This document shows, in pieces, positions 45,189 through 51,907 of a stretch of DNA of 64,000 bases. The number at the start of each line of letters is the position of its first letter. The first letter of the stretch is position 1. The stretch is taken from contig JAADFL010000167.1 of assembly GCA_013152945.1 (NCBI GenBank), forward strand, positions 22,970-86,969. The letters are read 5' to 3'. The DNA is from Deltaproteobacteria bacterium (GTDB lineage: Bacteria; Myxococcota_A; JAADFL01). Made by a program: the position numbers and the translations under genes. The notes beneath the pieces were generated by a model, which was not told the origin of the DNA, searched no databases, and saw only the letters and a program-made list of their open reading frames with translations.

Positions 45189-46233
45189 CAGGAGCCTCCG
45201 ATCCGTGGGCACCAGAAGGCGCGGCAGGTGGCGCCGCACCCCTGTCATGCACCTTATCCAGGGCCTCTTTCATTTCTATCCCGGCCTTGAGCAATTTTTC
45301 TTCCATCTCAATGGACATGGCTTTTTTTGTTTCCTTGAGCTTGCGGCTCAACTCTTCTTTGTGCAGGTTTTCCTTTCTCTTTGTAAATGCATAGAAGCCC
45401 GCAAGAAGACCGGGAATCGTCGCGGCTGCAATTGGAGCCAAGGAGAGGAATCCTGTTGTCAGGTTTGGCAAGGGCTCATACATGGGATCCTTCGGAAGAT
45501 CCAAGTCCTCGGGCGGTAAGCCTGCAATGGTGAGCCAGCTCGTGCCTCCATACTCATTTTCTCCAAATATATGGTGTACGTACTTGCCAGGGTTCTTTCG
45601 TATCCTGTCACGGGCCAATTCCAGCAAATCTTTCCTCTTGCCGTATTGAATGGCACCGGTCGGACAAGCTTCACTGCAGGCAGGCTTCAATCCCTTCTTG
45701 ATCCTTGGATAGCACATGGTGCAACGCGCCACCTTGGGAGTGAAAGGGTCACTGAATTCGTAAGATATTGCGTAATAAGGGCAGGCAAACACGCAATACC
45801 TGCAGCCTACACAAACGTCCGGATTATACAGGACCGGACCTTCGGGCGTCTTGGTAAAGGCACTTACGAAACACACGGATGCGCAGGTAGGCTCCTGGCA
45901 GTGCATGCACTGGTGTTTTCTGAAAACAGGAGGCTTGTTGCCTTCGGCTTTTTTATACCTGTTTACAACGGTATATTGCTTGTCGCTCACCTTTCTCTTG
46001 TGGTCGAAAACAGATTTGTCACCAATGGGTGGTTCGACCGGGGGCAGATCGTTCACCTCGTTACATGCCTTCTCGCATTGCCTGCACCCAATACACAATG
46101 TCGAGTCATACAGCAGCCCCGTGGTGTCTTCGTAACCCTTGAACCTCCGGACACTGTTGGCCTTGGCCGTTCCTGCGGCAGCAAGGCTCCCTATTGCAAC
46201 CCCTTTTATGAAATCTCTTCTGGAGACGCCCAT
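45172..46233 (-). CDS. hmcB: HmcB-like Tat-exported ferredoxin subunit, 353 aa
   Basis: The N terminus has a twin-arginine motif (SRRDFIKG) and hydrophobic stretch, so the folded protein is exported by Tat. Four 4Fe-4S sites are visible: CIGCRQCEKAC, CMHCQEPTCASVC, CVGCRYCVFAC and CTMC...CSEAC. A C-terminal helix (about 255-275) anchors it in the membrane with a long charged tail after it, like HybA and HmcB. It should carry electrons between the cytochrome HmcA and the membrane subunit HmcC. It lies four bases after hmcA. Confidence 0.9.
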   Translation of the reverse strand: MGVSRRDFIKGVAIGSLAAAGTAKANSVRRFKGYEDTTGLLYDSTLCIGCRQCEKACNEVNDLPPVEPPIGDKSVFDHKRKVSDKQYTVVNRYKKAEGNKPPVFRKHQCMHCQEPTCASVCFVSAFTKTPEGPVLYNPDVCVGCRYCVFACPYYAISYEFSDPFTPKVARCTMCYPRIKKGLKPACSEACPTGAIQYGKRKDLLELARDRIRKNPGKYVHHIFGENEYGGTSWLTIAGLPPEDLDLPKDPMYEPLPNLTTGFLSLAPIAAATIPGLLAGFYAFTKRKENLHKEELSRKLKETKKAMSIEMEEKLLKAGIEMKEALDKVHDRGAAPPAAPSGAHGSEAPDDKRG

Positions 46234-46237
46234 TTGC

Positions 46238-47743
46238 TCACCTGCTTTTCCCTATTTTCCCGGCATGGCAGTCTTCACACTTTGTGGTCAGGTTCATTGC
46301 CTGATGGCATCCAATACACTGGCGGTGATAGGCAGCCATCAACCCGGGCTTGTCAATCGTTGCAGAGCCTTGCTTTTGATGGCATGCCTCGCATCTTGGC
46401 GGCTTATCTCCCACTGGACTCCTATGGTGACAGGCAGAACAATAAAGATTGGCAGAAGCATGAAATGCCGCTGCTTCGCCGTTCATTGCATAAGATTCGA
46501 GTTTTTTCATTATCCTGGCATGAGGGAACACAGCAGGTTCGAATTTGTCGCTTAATGTGCCGATTTTTATTTCCCCTGGAATTTCATATTGTCTACCCTG
46601 CCGGGAGACAGATACCTGGTCTATTGCAACTTCACTGTTGTGGCAATAAGCACAGGTATGCTCGGACCGCCTGTTTTTAACCAGAGCATGGCAGCCGGCA
46701 CACCGGGGATTGCTTGATGCTGTCTTGGTGTGGCAGCCGATGCAGGACCTGTCGGATCCTTCATGGTGGAAAATATATCCGGGCAGGAGCCATGCTCCCT
46801 TGTTGCTGCCCTCAAACGGATGGCACTTGCGACACGATTTTTCCTCTTCCCTGTGGCACTTGGTGCAAAAACCCGCCCGCTTCTCGTGAGCCTTGTGATC
46901 GAACACCACCGGAGACAATGAAGACTGGTCGAATTTCAACAGCACCAAGTCCTTTTGACCAGCCATGAGCCGTGGTGGGTTGTTCATTTTTCTTATCGAT
47001 TCAAAACGTTCACTTTTGTGACAACCCTCGCAATCAGTGGGCCCGGCGCTCCCCCCCTGCTCTTTTCTCAACAGATGGCATTTTACACACAGCCCATGGG
47101 CTGCATCCTTTGTGTTCAACCCGCCCGTAGGCATTTTTTCCTTGTGGCACGCCGAGCAAACAGCTTCCTTGCCCTTTACGTACTTGATGCCGCCATGTCC
47201 GTCAGGGGAATGGTGGCACAAGCCGCAGCTCTCATCGCCCAATACGCCGACATGTCTTTGGTGTAGTGAAAAATCGAACCCGGGATGAATCCAGCCCACG
47301 GGCATAGCTGCCTGTTTTTCCAACCTGTCCGGAATGAAATGACACCTGCCGCAGGAGGTTTCAGGACCGCTTTTTCGGCCTTCCCGCCTCTTTGCGACGT
47401 GACATGAAATACATACATTGTGGTAAGATTCCTTGAGCTGATCCGGTTCGCCTGCATTCGGGGTGCCCTTCAGCCCGGGCACCCATTTTCCTTCCCCGGC
47501 CTTTTCGTGGCACTTGTCGCAGCTTTGATTTCCCAACACCCTGACATGCATTTCATGGGGAAACCCGACTGCAGGGCGTTCACTTTCCGCTCGTGGCAGG
47601 GCGCGGATTACAACCGAATAGGGATAGGCGTTTTCTTCGCCGTAATCCCCCTTTTCACCACACGACAAGGACGGGGCGACAAGGCAGGTCGAACCCAGAA
47701 TCACGGGCAAGAATCTGTAAATTATTGTGCCAGTCGACTTCAT
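46238..47743 (-). CDS. hmcA: High-molecular-weight cytochrome c with 16 haem motifs (HmcA-like), 501 aa
   Basis: Sixteen CxxCH haem-binding motifs are present, from CDKCH near residue 75 to CEDCH near residue 492. D. vulgaris HmcA also has sixteen haems, and nine-haem or four-haem relatives belong to other complexes, so the count supports an Hmc assignment. A signal sequence covers about residues 1-28; the cysteine at residue 28 (SLSCG) could make it a lipoprotein, though the lipobox is imperfect. Histidines outside the motifs can supply the sixth ligands. It would receive or deliver electrons in the periplasm, probably with hydrogenases, formate dehydrogenases or cytochrome c3 partners not seen here. 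It begins three bases after metV. Confidence 0.92.
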   Translation of the reverse strand: MKSTGTIIYRFLPVILGSTCLVAPSLSCGEKGDYGEENAYPYSVVIRALPRAESERPAVGFPHEMHVRVLGNQSCDKCHEKAGEGKWVPGLKGTPNAGEPDQLKESYHNVCISCHVAKRREGRKSGPETSCGRCHFIPDRLEKQAAMPVGWIHPGFDFSLHQRHVGVLGDESCGLCHHSPDGHGGIKYVKGKEAVCSACHKEKMPTGGLNTKDAAHGLCVKCHLLRKEQGGSAGPTDCEGCHKSERFESIRKMNNPPRLMAGQKDLVLLKFDQSSLSPVVFDHKAHEKRAGFCTKCHREEEKSCRKCHPFEGSNKGAWLLPGYIFHHEGSDRSCIGCHTKTASSNPRCAGCHALVKNRRSEHTCAYCHNSEVAIDQVSVSRQGRQYEIPGEIKIGTLSDKFEPAVFPHARIMKKLESYAMNGEAAAFHASANLYCSACHHRSPVGDKPPRCEACHQKQGSATIDKPGLMAAYHRQCIGCHQAMNLTTKCEDCHAGKIGKSR

Positions 47744-47746
47744 GAC

Positions 47747-48427
47747 CTATTTCACCTTTTCGTACCTGTCTCGATAAGGTTCCTGTACCACGGTTCTCCT
47801 TGTCTGGTTTCGCCATTCCCTTGCCGGCCGGACTTTTGTTATGAGTTCCAACCTGTTCTGTCCCTTGAGCCGCTTAAATATCTCGTACCATGCACAGGGA
47901 ATGTTGGGGTCGACTTCGCAGGTGCCGTCACTTCTGGTTCCTCCGCACGGCCCGTTGAACAGACTCTTTGCACATCTCGTCACCGGACAGATGCCGCCGG
48001 TCTCCCCGAGCACACAATCACCGCAAGTTCTGCAGCTCTCTTCGTACCAGCCTACATCCTTGTCCACACCCACGAACGTAGTGTTCAATGCAGGTAATAT
48101 CGGCACATAAGGGTACCTGTCGGCCACGAACTGTACGCCTGCGCCGCAAGCCATGGATAATACGGCGTCATAATCTTTCACCATGTGATCCATTTCTACG
48201 AAAAAGTTGGCATTGCATTGGCGCTCTATGGTGTACTCAAAAATATCTTTCTTCTTTCCCGACTCGGCCAGTTTGGATCGAATTTCACCACTTAATTCCA
48301 TGACCTCCCGCTGTCCTCCTGCAAGGCATATGGAGGTACACCCGCCGCATCCGATGGCCAGGATCCTGTCGAATCCGTCGATCAGTCCCAGTATTTCTTC
48401 CAGGGGCTTTCTTTCCGCTATTATCAT
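47747..48427 (-). CDS. metV: MetV-like zinc/iron-sulfur partner of methylene-THF reductase, 226 aa
   Basis: The protein matches the 'methylene-tetrahydrofolate reductase C-terminal' (MetV) family: GCGGCTSICLAGG near residue 26, CNANFF, SMACGAGVQFVADR and the cysteine-rich CRTCGDCVLGETGGICPVTRCAKSLFNGPCGG block. In acetogens MetV forms a complex with MetF and accepts electrons from other redox modules (RnfC2 in Acetobacterium, HdrABC-MvhD in Moorella) instead of simple use of NAD(P)H. GGAGG stands nine bases upstream. It is enclosed by redox subunit genes on both sides, so its partner here is expected to be the cytochrome b/HdrC pair or the Hmc complex. Confidence 0.88.
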   Translation of the reverse strand: MIIAERKPLEEILGLIDGFDRILAIGCGGCTSICLAGGQREVMELSGEIRSKLAESGKKKDIFEYTIERQCNANFFVEMDHMVKDYDAVLSMACGAGVQFVADRYPYVPILPALNTTFVGVDKDVGWYEESCRTCGDCVLGETGGICPVTRCAKSLFNGPCGGTRSDGTCEVDPNIPCAWYEIFKRLKGQNRLELITKVRPAREWRNQTRRTVVQEPYRDRYEKVK

Positions 48428-48448
48428 GCCGATTCACCTCCACCGGCC

Positions 48449-48853
48449 CTAGAGCCAGCTCTCCATGTTTCCAGCCTCGTCAAAGCCAGGGAAGACTCCC
48501 TGGGATCTGCATACGCTCCTTGCAAGGGAAATCATGGCCGGTATGTCCACTCCTACAGGGCAGTAACATCTCTGGCACAGCACACAACTCTTCCAAACTA
48601 TTTCTTTCATGTCTTCAAGCAGTTCCATGCGAATTTTGCCCTTTTTCCTGTACATCTTGCCCAGGGAATTTATCACCTTGTATGAAGGCATGTACTTTGG
48701 ATCCCTGTTATTGGACATGTAAAGAAAACAACTTTCCGCGCACAAGGAGCAATGCACGCAGTGAGACAGGTACATCTTCATCCTGGTCTCTTGTCTCTCC
48801 AGGATTCGGTTGATCCGGTTTTGATCAACAGTATTCTTCTGTTCAGCTCCCAT
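48449..48853 (-). CDS. HdrC-like ferredoxin subunit, 134 aa
   Basis: Two 4Fe-4S motifs are seen, CVHCSLCAESC (about residue 32) and CVLCQRCYCPVGV (about residue 88), arranged as in HdrC and the N-terminal half of TmcB/HmcF proteins; the second lacks one classic spacing position. The C-terminal CCG domain of larger relatives is absent. The ATG at 48853, with AAGGAG eight bases before it, starts one base after the stop of the cytochrome b gene. It probably wires that membrane cytochrome to MetFV in the cytoplasm. Confidence 0.75.
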   Translation of the reverse strand: MGAEQKNTVDQNRINRILERQETRMKMYLSHCVHCSLCAESCFLYMSNNRDPKYMPSYKVINSLGKMYRKKGKIRMELLEDMKEIVWKSCVLCQRCYCPVGVDIPAMISLARSVCRSQGVFPGFDEAGNMESWL

Positions 48854-48854
48854 C

Positions 48855-49571
48855 CTACCTGCTCCTTGCAACTACTTTACCCGCGCCGGTGTTCCATCTC
48901 CTTGACCCTTTCCTGAAAGAGTACTCGCCCGGGATCAAGACCCTGTACAAGACAAAGAACAGGGCATGCCCCAACCTCGTAAAGGGAATCAAGACGAGCA
49001 TGAGTTCACCCATGAGCATGTGGGCCGTCAATACCTTGTTGTAGTCGAACACCTTGTGATAGGCCATTACCCCTGTTATGAAAGGAGCCGCTGTAATAAT
49101 CAATATAAGGTAGTCGTAAACACCGGAAATGATGCGAACCCTTTTTATAAAAAGTCTTCTGAAAAGGAATATGCCCAGAACGGACAGCACGATGATTGCC
49201 AGGGCATCCGAAAGCCAATCCGGAAAAGAGGGCAATCCAAAACCAAGGGAAATCCTGAAAAGCTCGTTGTGCGCCAACAAGAAAATCGGGACAAGGAACA
49301 ATAACACGTGAAAAATAAGCGTTGCAACAGACATGAGGGGATGCAAATGGAACACGGACCGCCTGTATCTTTTTACAAGTTTATCCCATTCATATCCCAG
49401 TCTTTCCTGTATCTTTTCAGGAGCCTTGGGCTTGGCGGGAAGAACAGGTGTTGCCGCATCGTTCTTGGATGTCATCTTGAAGAAACGAACGGTTTGTACA
49501 ACGAGCCCGATGAAAAAAACAGCGAACGCCACCCAGACAAAGGGACCACCTGCTAGCTGGTGCAGATTCAA
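48855..49571 (-). CDS. NarI/HdrE/TmcC-like b-type cytochrome, 238 aa
   Basis: About five membrane helices: one at the N terminus (about 10-30), then after a 50-residue cytoplasmic loop VFHLHPLMSVATLIFHVLLFLV, LSDALAIIVLSVLGIFLF, YLILIITAAPFITGVMAYH and LTAHMLMGELMLVLIPF. Histidines in helices fit di-haem b cytochromes that use menaquinone. The start is TTG, overlapping the metF stop by four bases (TTGA), with GGAGG seven bases upstream. This is a second quinone-reactive cytochrome in the same operon, distinct from HmcE, and together with the HdrC-like protein forms an HdrE/HdrC-type pair. Confidence 0.78.
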   Translation of the reverse strand: MNLHQLAGGPFVWVAFAVFFIGLVVQTVRFFKMTSKNDAATPVLPAKPKAPEKIQERLGYEWDKLVKRYRRSVFHLHPLMSVATLIFHVLLFLVPIFLLAHNELFRISLGFGLPSFPDWLSDALAIIVLSVLGIFLFRRLFIKRVRIISGVYDYLILIITAAPFITGVMAYHKVFDYNKVLTAHMLMGELMLVLIPFTRLGHALFFVLYRVLIPGEYSFRKGSRRWNTGAGKVVARSR

Positions 49572-50542
49572 TCTTCTTCCTCCTCGCTCTCTTCACTTGT
49601 ATCTCCACCTGCATCGGATTTGATGTTCGGTCTCGGCAAAAGTCCTGCCTGCTCCACTATTTGGGGCACCTTGTGTTCCCACTCTATGGCCATGAGATGG
49701 ACACCTGCCACACCCTTCATCTCCTTGAATTCCTGAATCTGCTCGCAGGCGATCTTGATTCCCTCGGCAGCCCTTTTCTTCTTTTCCACTCCCTTGAGCC
49801 GTTTTATCAGGTGGTCCGGAACATCCATTCCCGGAACCTTGTTCTTCATGTACTTGGCCATGGGAAGGCTCTTGAACGGGGTCACGCCGGCCATGATGTA
49901 AACCTTGTCGGTCAGTCCCATGTCTTCGGCCATCTTTATCCACTGCCTGAACCGGTCCATGTTGTAGATGCACTGGGTCTGTATGAAGTCGGCTCCTGCG
50001 GCAACCTTTTTCGCCAACCTGTGCACCCGCCATTCAAACGGTTCACCGAACGGGTTGGCTGCTGCGCCGATGAACATTTTCGGAGGACCGTCTATTTCAT
50101 CTCCTCCAAGAAAACGGCCTTCGTCCCTCATGGTCTTTACCATCGAGATGAGCTGTATCGAATCAATGTCGAAAACACCCTTGGTGTTTGGGTGATCTCC
50201 AAAGCTCTGGTGATCGCCGGACAGGCACAACATGTTCTTGATTCCATGGGCATATGCGCCAAGTATGTCCGCCTGCATGGCCAGCCTGTTCCTGTCTCTG
50301 CATACCATTTGAAAATTGGGCTCCAGCCCCTCTTGAACTACCAGGATCGACGTGGCCCAACTGGACATTCTGACCACAGCCGTCTGGTTGTCCGTAATGT
50401 TTACGGCATCGACCATGCCCTTCAGAAAGGCAGCCTTCTTCTTTACAACCTGCACATCGGTCCCTCGCGGGGGACCCAATTCTCCGGTTATTGCAAAGTG
50501 CCCTGACTTGAGCACGGCCTCGAGGTTGCTACCTGATTTCAT
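49568..50542 (-). CDS. metF: 5,10-methylenetetrahydrofolate reductase MetF, 324 aa
   Basis: The TIM-barrel flavoprotein MetF family is recognised from FAITGELGPPRGTDV, DAVNITDNQTAVVRMSS, NMLCLSGDHQSFGDHPNTKGVFDIDS, GAAANPFGEPFEWRVHRLAKKVAAGADFIQTQCIYN and VYIMAGVTPFKSLPMAKYM. The GDHP motif and GADFIQTQ region hold flavin and folate contacts. It interconverts methylene-THF and methyl-THF, the step linking the C1 pool to methyl transfer in the Wood-Ljungdahl pathway or methionine synthesis. The start at 50542 gives the family-like N terminus; a longer frame upstream does not. The C terminus is a very acidic tail (SEESEEEED). It heads the operon shared with metV and hmcABCD. Confidence 0.92.
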   Translation of the reverse strand: MKSGSNLEAVLKSGHFAITGELGPPRGTDVQVVKKKAAFLKGMVDAVNITDNQTAVVRMSSWATSILVVQEGLEPNFQMVCRDRNRLAMQADILGAYAHGIKNMLCLSGDHQSFGDHPNTKGVFDIDSIQLISMVKTMRDEGRFLGGDEIDGPPKMFIGAAANPFGEPFEWRVHRLAKKVAAGADFIQTQCIYNMDRFRQWIKMAEDMGLTDKVYIMAGVTPFKSLPMAKYMKNKVPGMDVPDHLIKRLKGVEKKKRAAEGIKIACEQIQEFKEMKGVAGVHLMAIEWEHKVPQIVEQAGLLPRPNIKSDAGGDTSEESEEEED

Positions 50543-50655
50543 CAGCGATTTCTCTCCATGACCGGCTGGTTGATTGAAATGGTTGGCCCAGAAACAGCTT
50601 GTATCATACTTGCAACACCCACTGGTTTCCGTCCGGCTAAAAAAAACTCTCCGGG

Positions 50656-50685
50656 AAATTACTTCTTTTGTCATGCCTGCGTCAA
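50656..50685 (-). promoter_or_regulatory. Candidate promoter of the metF-hmc operon
   Basis: On the minus strand TTGACG (50685-50680) and TAATTT (50661-50656) are separated by 18 bases in the 293-bp divergent gap between metF and fmt. An imperfect 17-bp dyad (GCTTGTATCATACTTGC, 50597-50613) lies in the resulting leader and may be a regulatory site. The rest of the gap holds no gene that I could support. Confidence 0.35.
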
Positions 50686-50835
50686 GTGTGATAAAAATGC
50701 TTCGGATATGCACCGTAATTGCCGCAGTATTGCGACGGCCGACAGGTATGGATATCAAAGTAATGGAAAAAAGAATCTCCATTCAGGTATAATCCGTTCC
50801 TGTGAAAACTTGAAACGAAATAAGGAAAGAAAAAA

Positions 50836-51780
50836 ATGGCTGGTTTGATATTCTTCGGCTCTCCGGACTTTGCAGTGCCGTGCCTGCAAGCCCTGGTACA
50901 GGCCGGAGAAAATATCCTAGCAGTAGTGACACAGCCGGATCGTCCTGCAGGCAGGGGCCGAAAACTGAAACCTCCTCCTGTAAAAACTTTCGCCCTGGAA
51001 AAAAAGATCCGGGTCATCCAACCCGAACGAGTCCGGATCCCCGGCTTCATCGAAGAAGTCAGGGCTTTTTCAGCCGACTTGTTCGTTGTGGTTGCCTTCG
51101 GTCAGATATTGACTGAAAAACTGCTGAATGTTCCAAGACTTGGCTGCATCAACGTGCATGCCTCGCTACTGCCCAAGCTACGAGGCGCGGCCCCGATTCA
51201 GTGGGCGATTCTGGAGGGAATGGAGACCACCGGTCTTACAATACAAAAAATGGTGAGGAAGCTGGATGCAGGAGACATCCTTGTACAGGAGAAAATTCCC
51301 ATAGGCCCTGATGAAACAGCAGGAAAGTTGCATGACAGGCTGGCAATGTTGGGCGCAAAGATTCTGCCGGATGCTTTGAAAAGGATCAGGTCGGGTTCTA
51401 TTACCCCAATACCGCAAGATCATACAAAAGCCACTTTCGCCAGGATGCTCAACAAGAAAGACGGTCTGATTGAATGGTCAAGGAGCGCGCAACAGTTACA
51501 CAACTTGGTCAGGGGCTTGAATCCACGGCCGTCTGCATTTACGTTCGTACAGGGCAAGAGATTGATCATCCACAAGACCGCGCTTATTGAAACCGGCAAC
51601 AGCATAGCCGAACCCGGAACCATCTTAAGCACGGGACCGGATGGTATAATTGTGGCAACAGGCCGGGGGCTGATATCATTGGTCGAGTTGCAGCCGGGGG
51701 GCGGTAAAAAAATGAACTTTAAAACATTCCTGGCAGGCCGTGAAATCCGGGCGGGCCAATTTTTCGGTGACTCCGTTTAG
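50836..51780 (+). CDS. fmt: Methionyl-tRNA formyltransferase, 314 aa
   Basis: The formyltransferase core is complete: IFFGSPDFAVPCLQAL, TQPDRPAGRGRKL, VAFGQIL, the catalytic Asn-His pair with SLLPKLRGAAPIQWAI (INVHASLLP), and the C-terminal RNA-binding domain (VRGLNPRPSAFT). It adds a formyl group from 10-formyl-THF to initiator Met-tRNA. The gene is divergent from metF, so two folate-C1 enzymes share a 293-bp gap. It is followed by ileS, lspA and lgt on the same strand. Confidence 0.96.
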   Translation: MAGLIFFGSPDFAVPCLQALVQAGENILAVVTQPDRPAGRGRKLKPPPVKTFALEKKIRVIQPERVRIPGFIEEVRAFSADLFVVVAFGQILTEKLLNVPRLGCINVHASLLPKLRGAAPIQWAILEGMETTGLTIQKMVRKLDAGDILVQEKIPIGPDETAGKLHDRLAMLGAKILPDALKRIRSGSITPIPQDHTKATFARMLNKKDGLIEWSRSAQQLHNLVRGLNPRPSAFTFVQGKRLIIHKTALIETGNSIAEPGTILSTGPDGIIVATGRGLISLVELQPGGGKKMNFKTFLAGREIRAGQFFGDSV

Positions 51781-51814
51781 ATGCGGCCTTGACAACAGAT
51801 GCGGCCTTGACAAC
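51779..51814 (+). repeat. Perfect 18-bp tandem duplication after fmt
   Basis: The unit AGATGCGGCCTTGACAAC occurs twice back to back (51779-51796 and 51797-51814). The first copy supplies the last two bases of the fmt stop codon. Each copy contains CTTGACAAC with a TTGACA hexamer, so the repeat doubles a potential -35 element upstream of ileS. Confidence 0.9.
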
Positions 51815-51907
51815 CTAGGCCCTGTTGTAGTCAAAATCCGTAATTCGGCGCGCATCCGTGTTCCTGCGCGTAAAAACACTCTTCGGATCTTCGGAGGTAA
51901 GCTGAAG

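Noticed and set aside
45571-46680. Long open frame (369 codons) on the plus strand antisense to hmcB and hmcA
   Set aside because: It mirrors the cysteine-rich coding pattern of the real genes, has no recognisable domain or ribosome-binding site, and the opposite strand carries clear Fe-S and haem motifs.
40507-48000. DsrMKJOP sulfite-reduction complex
   Set aside because: Subunit types overlap, but the cytochrome has 16 haem motifs instead of the three of DsrJ, and the order and the small HmcD fit Hmc better. No dsrAB or dsrC is present.
49661-50506. Plus-strand frame of 281 codons antisense to metF
   Set aside because: metF is unambiguous on the minus strand; the antisense product has no family resemblance.
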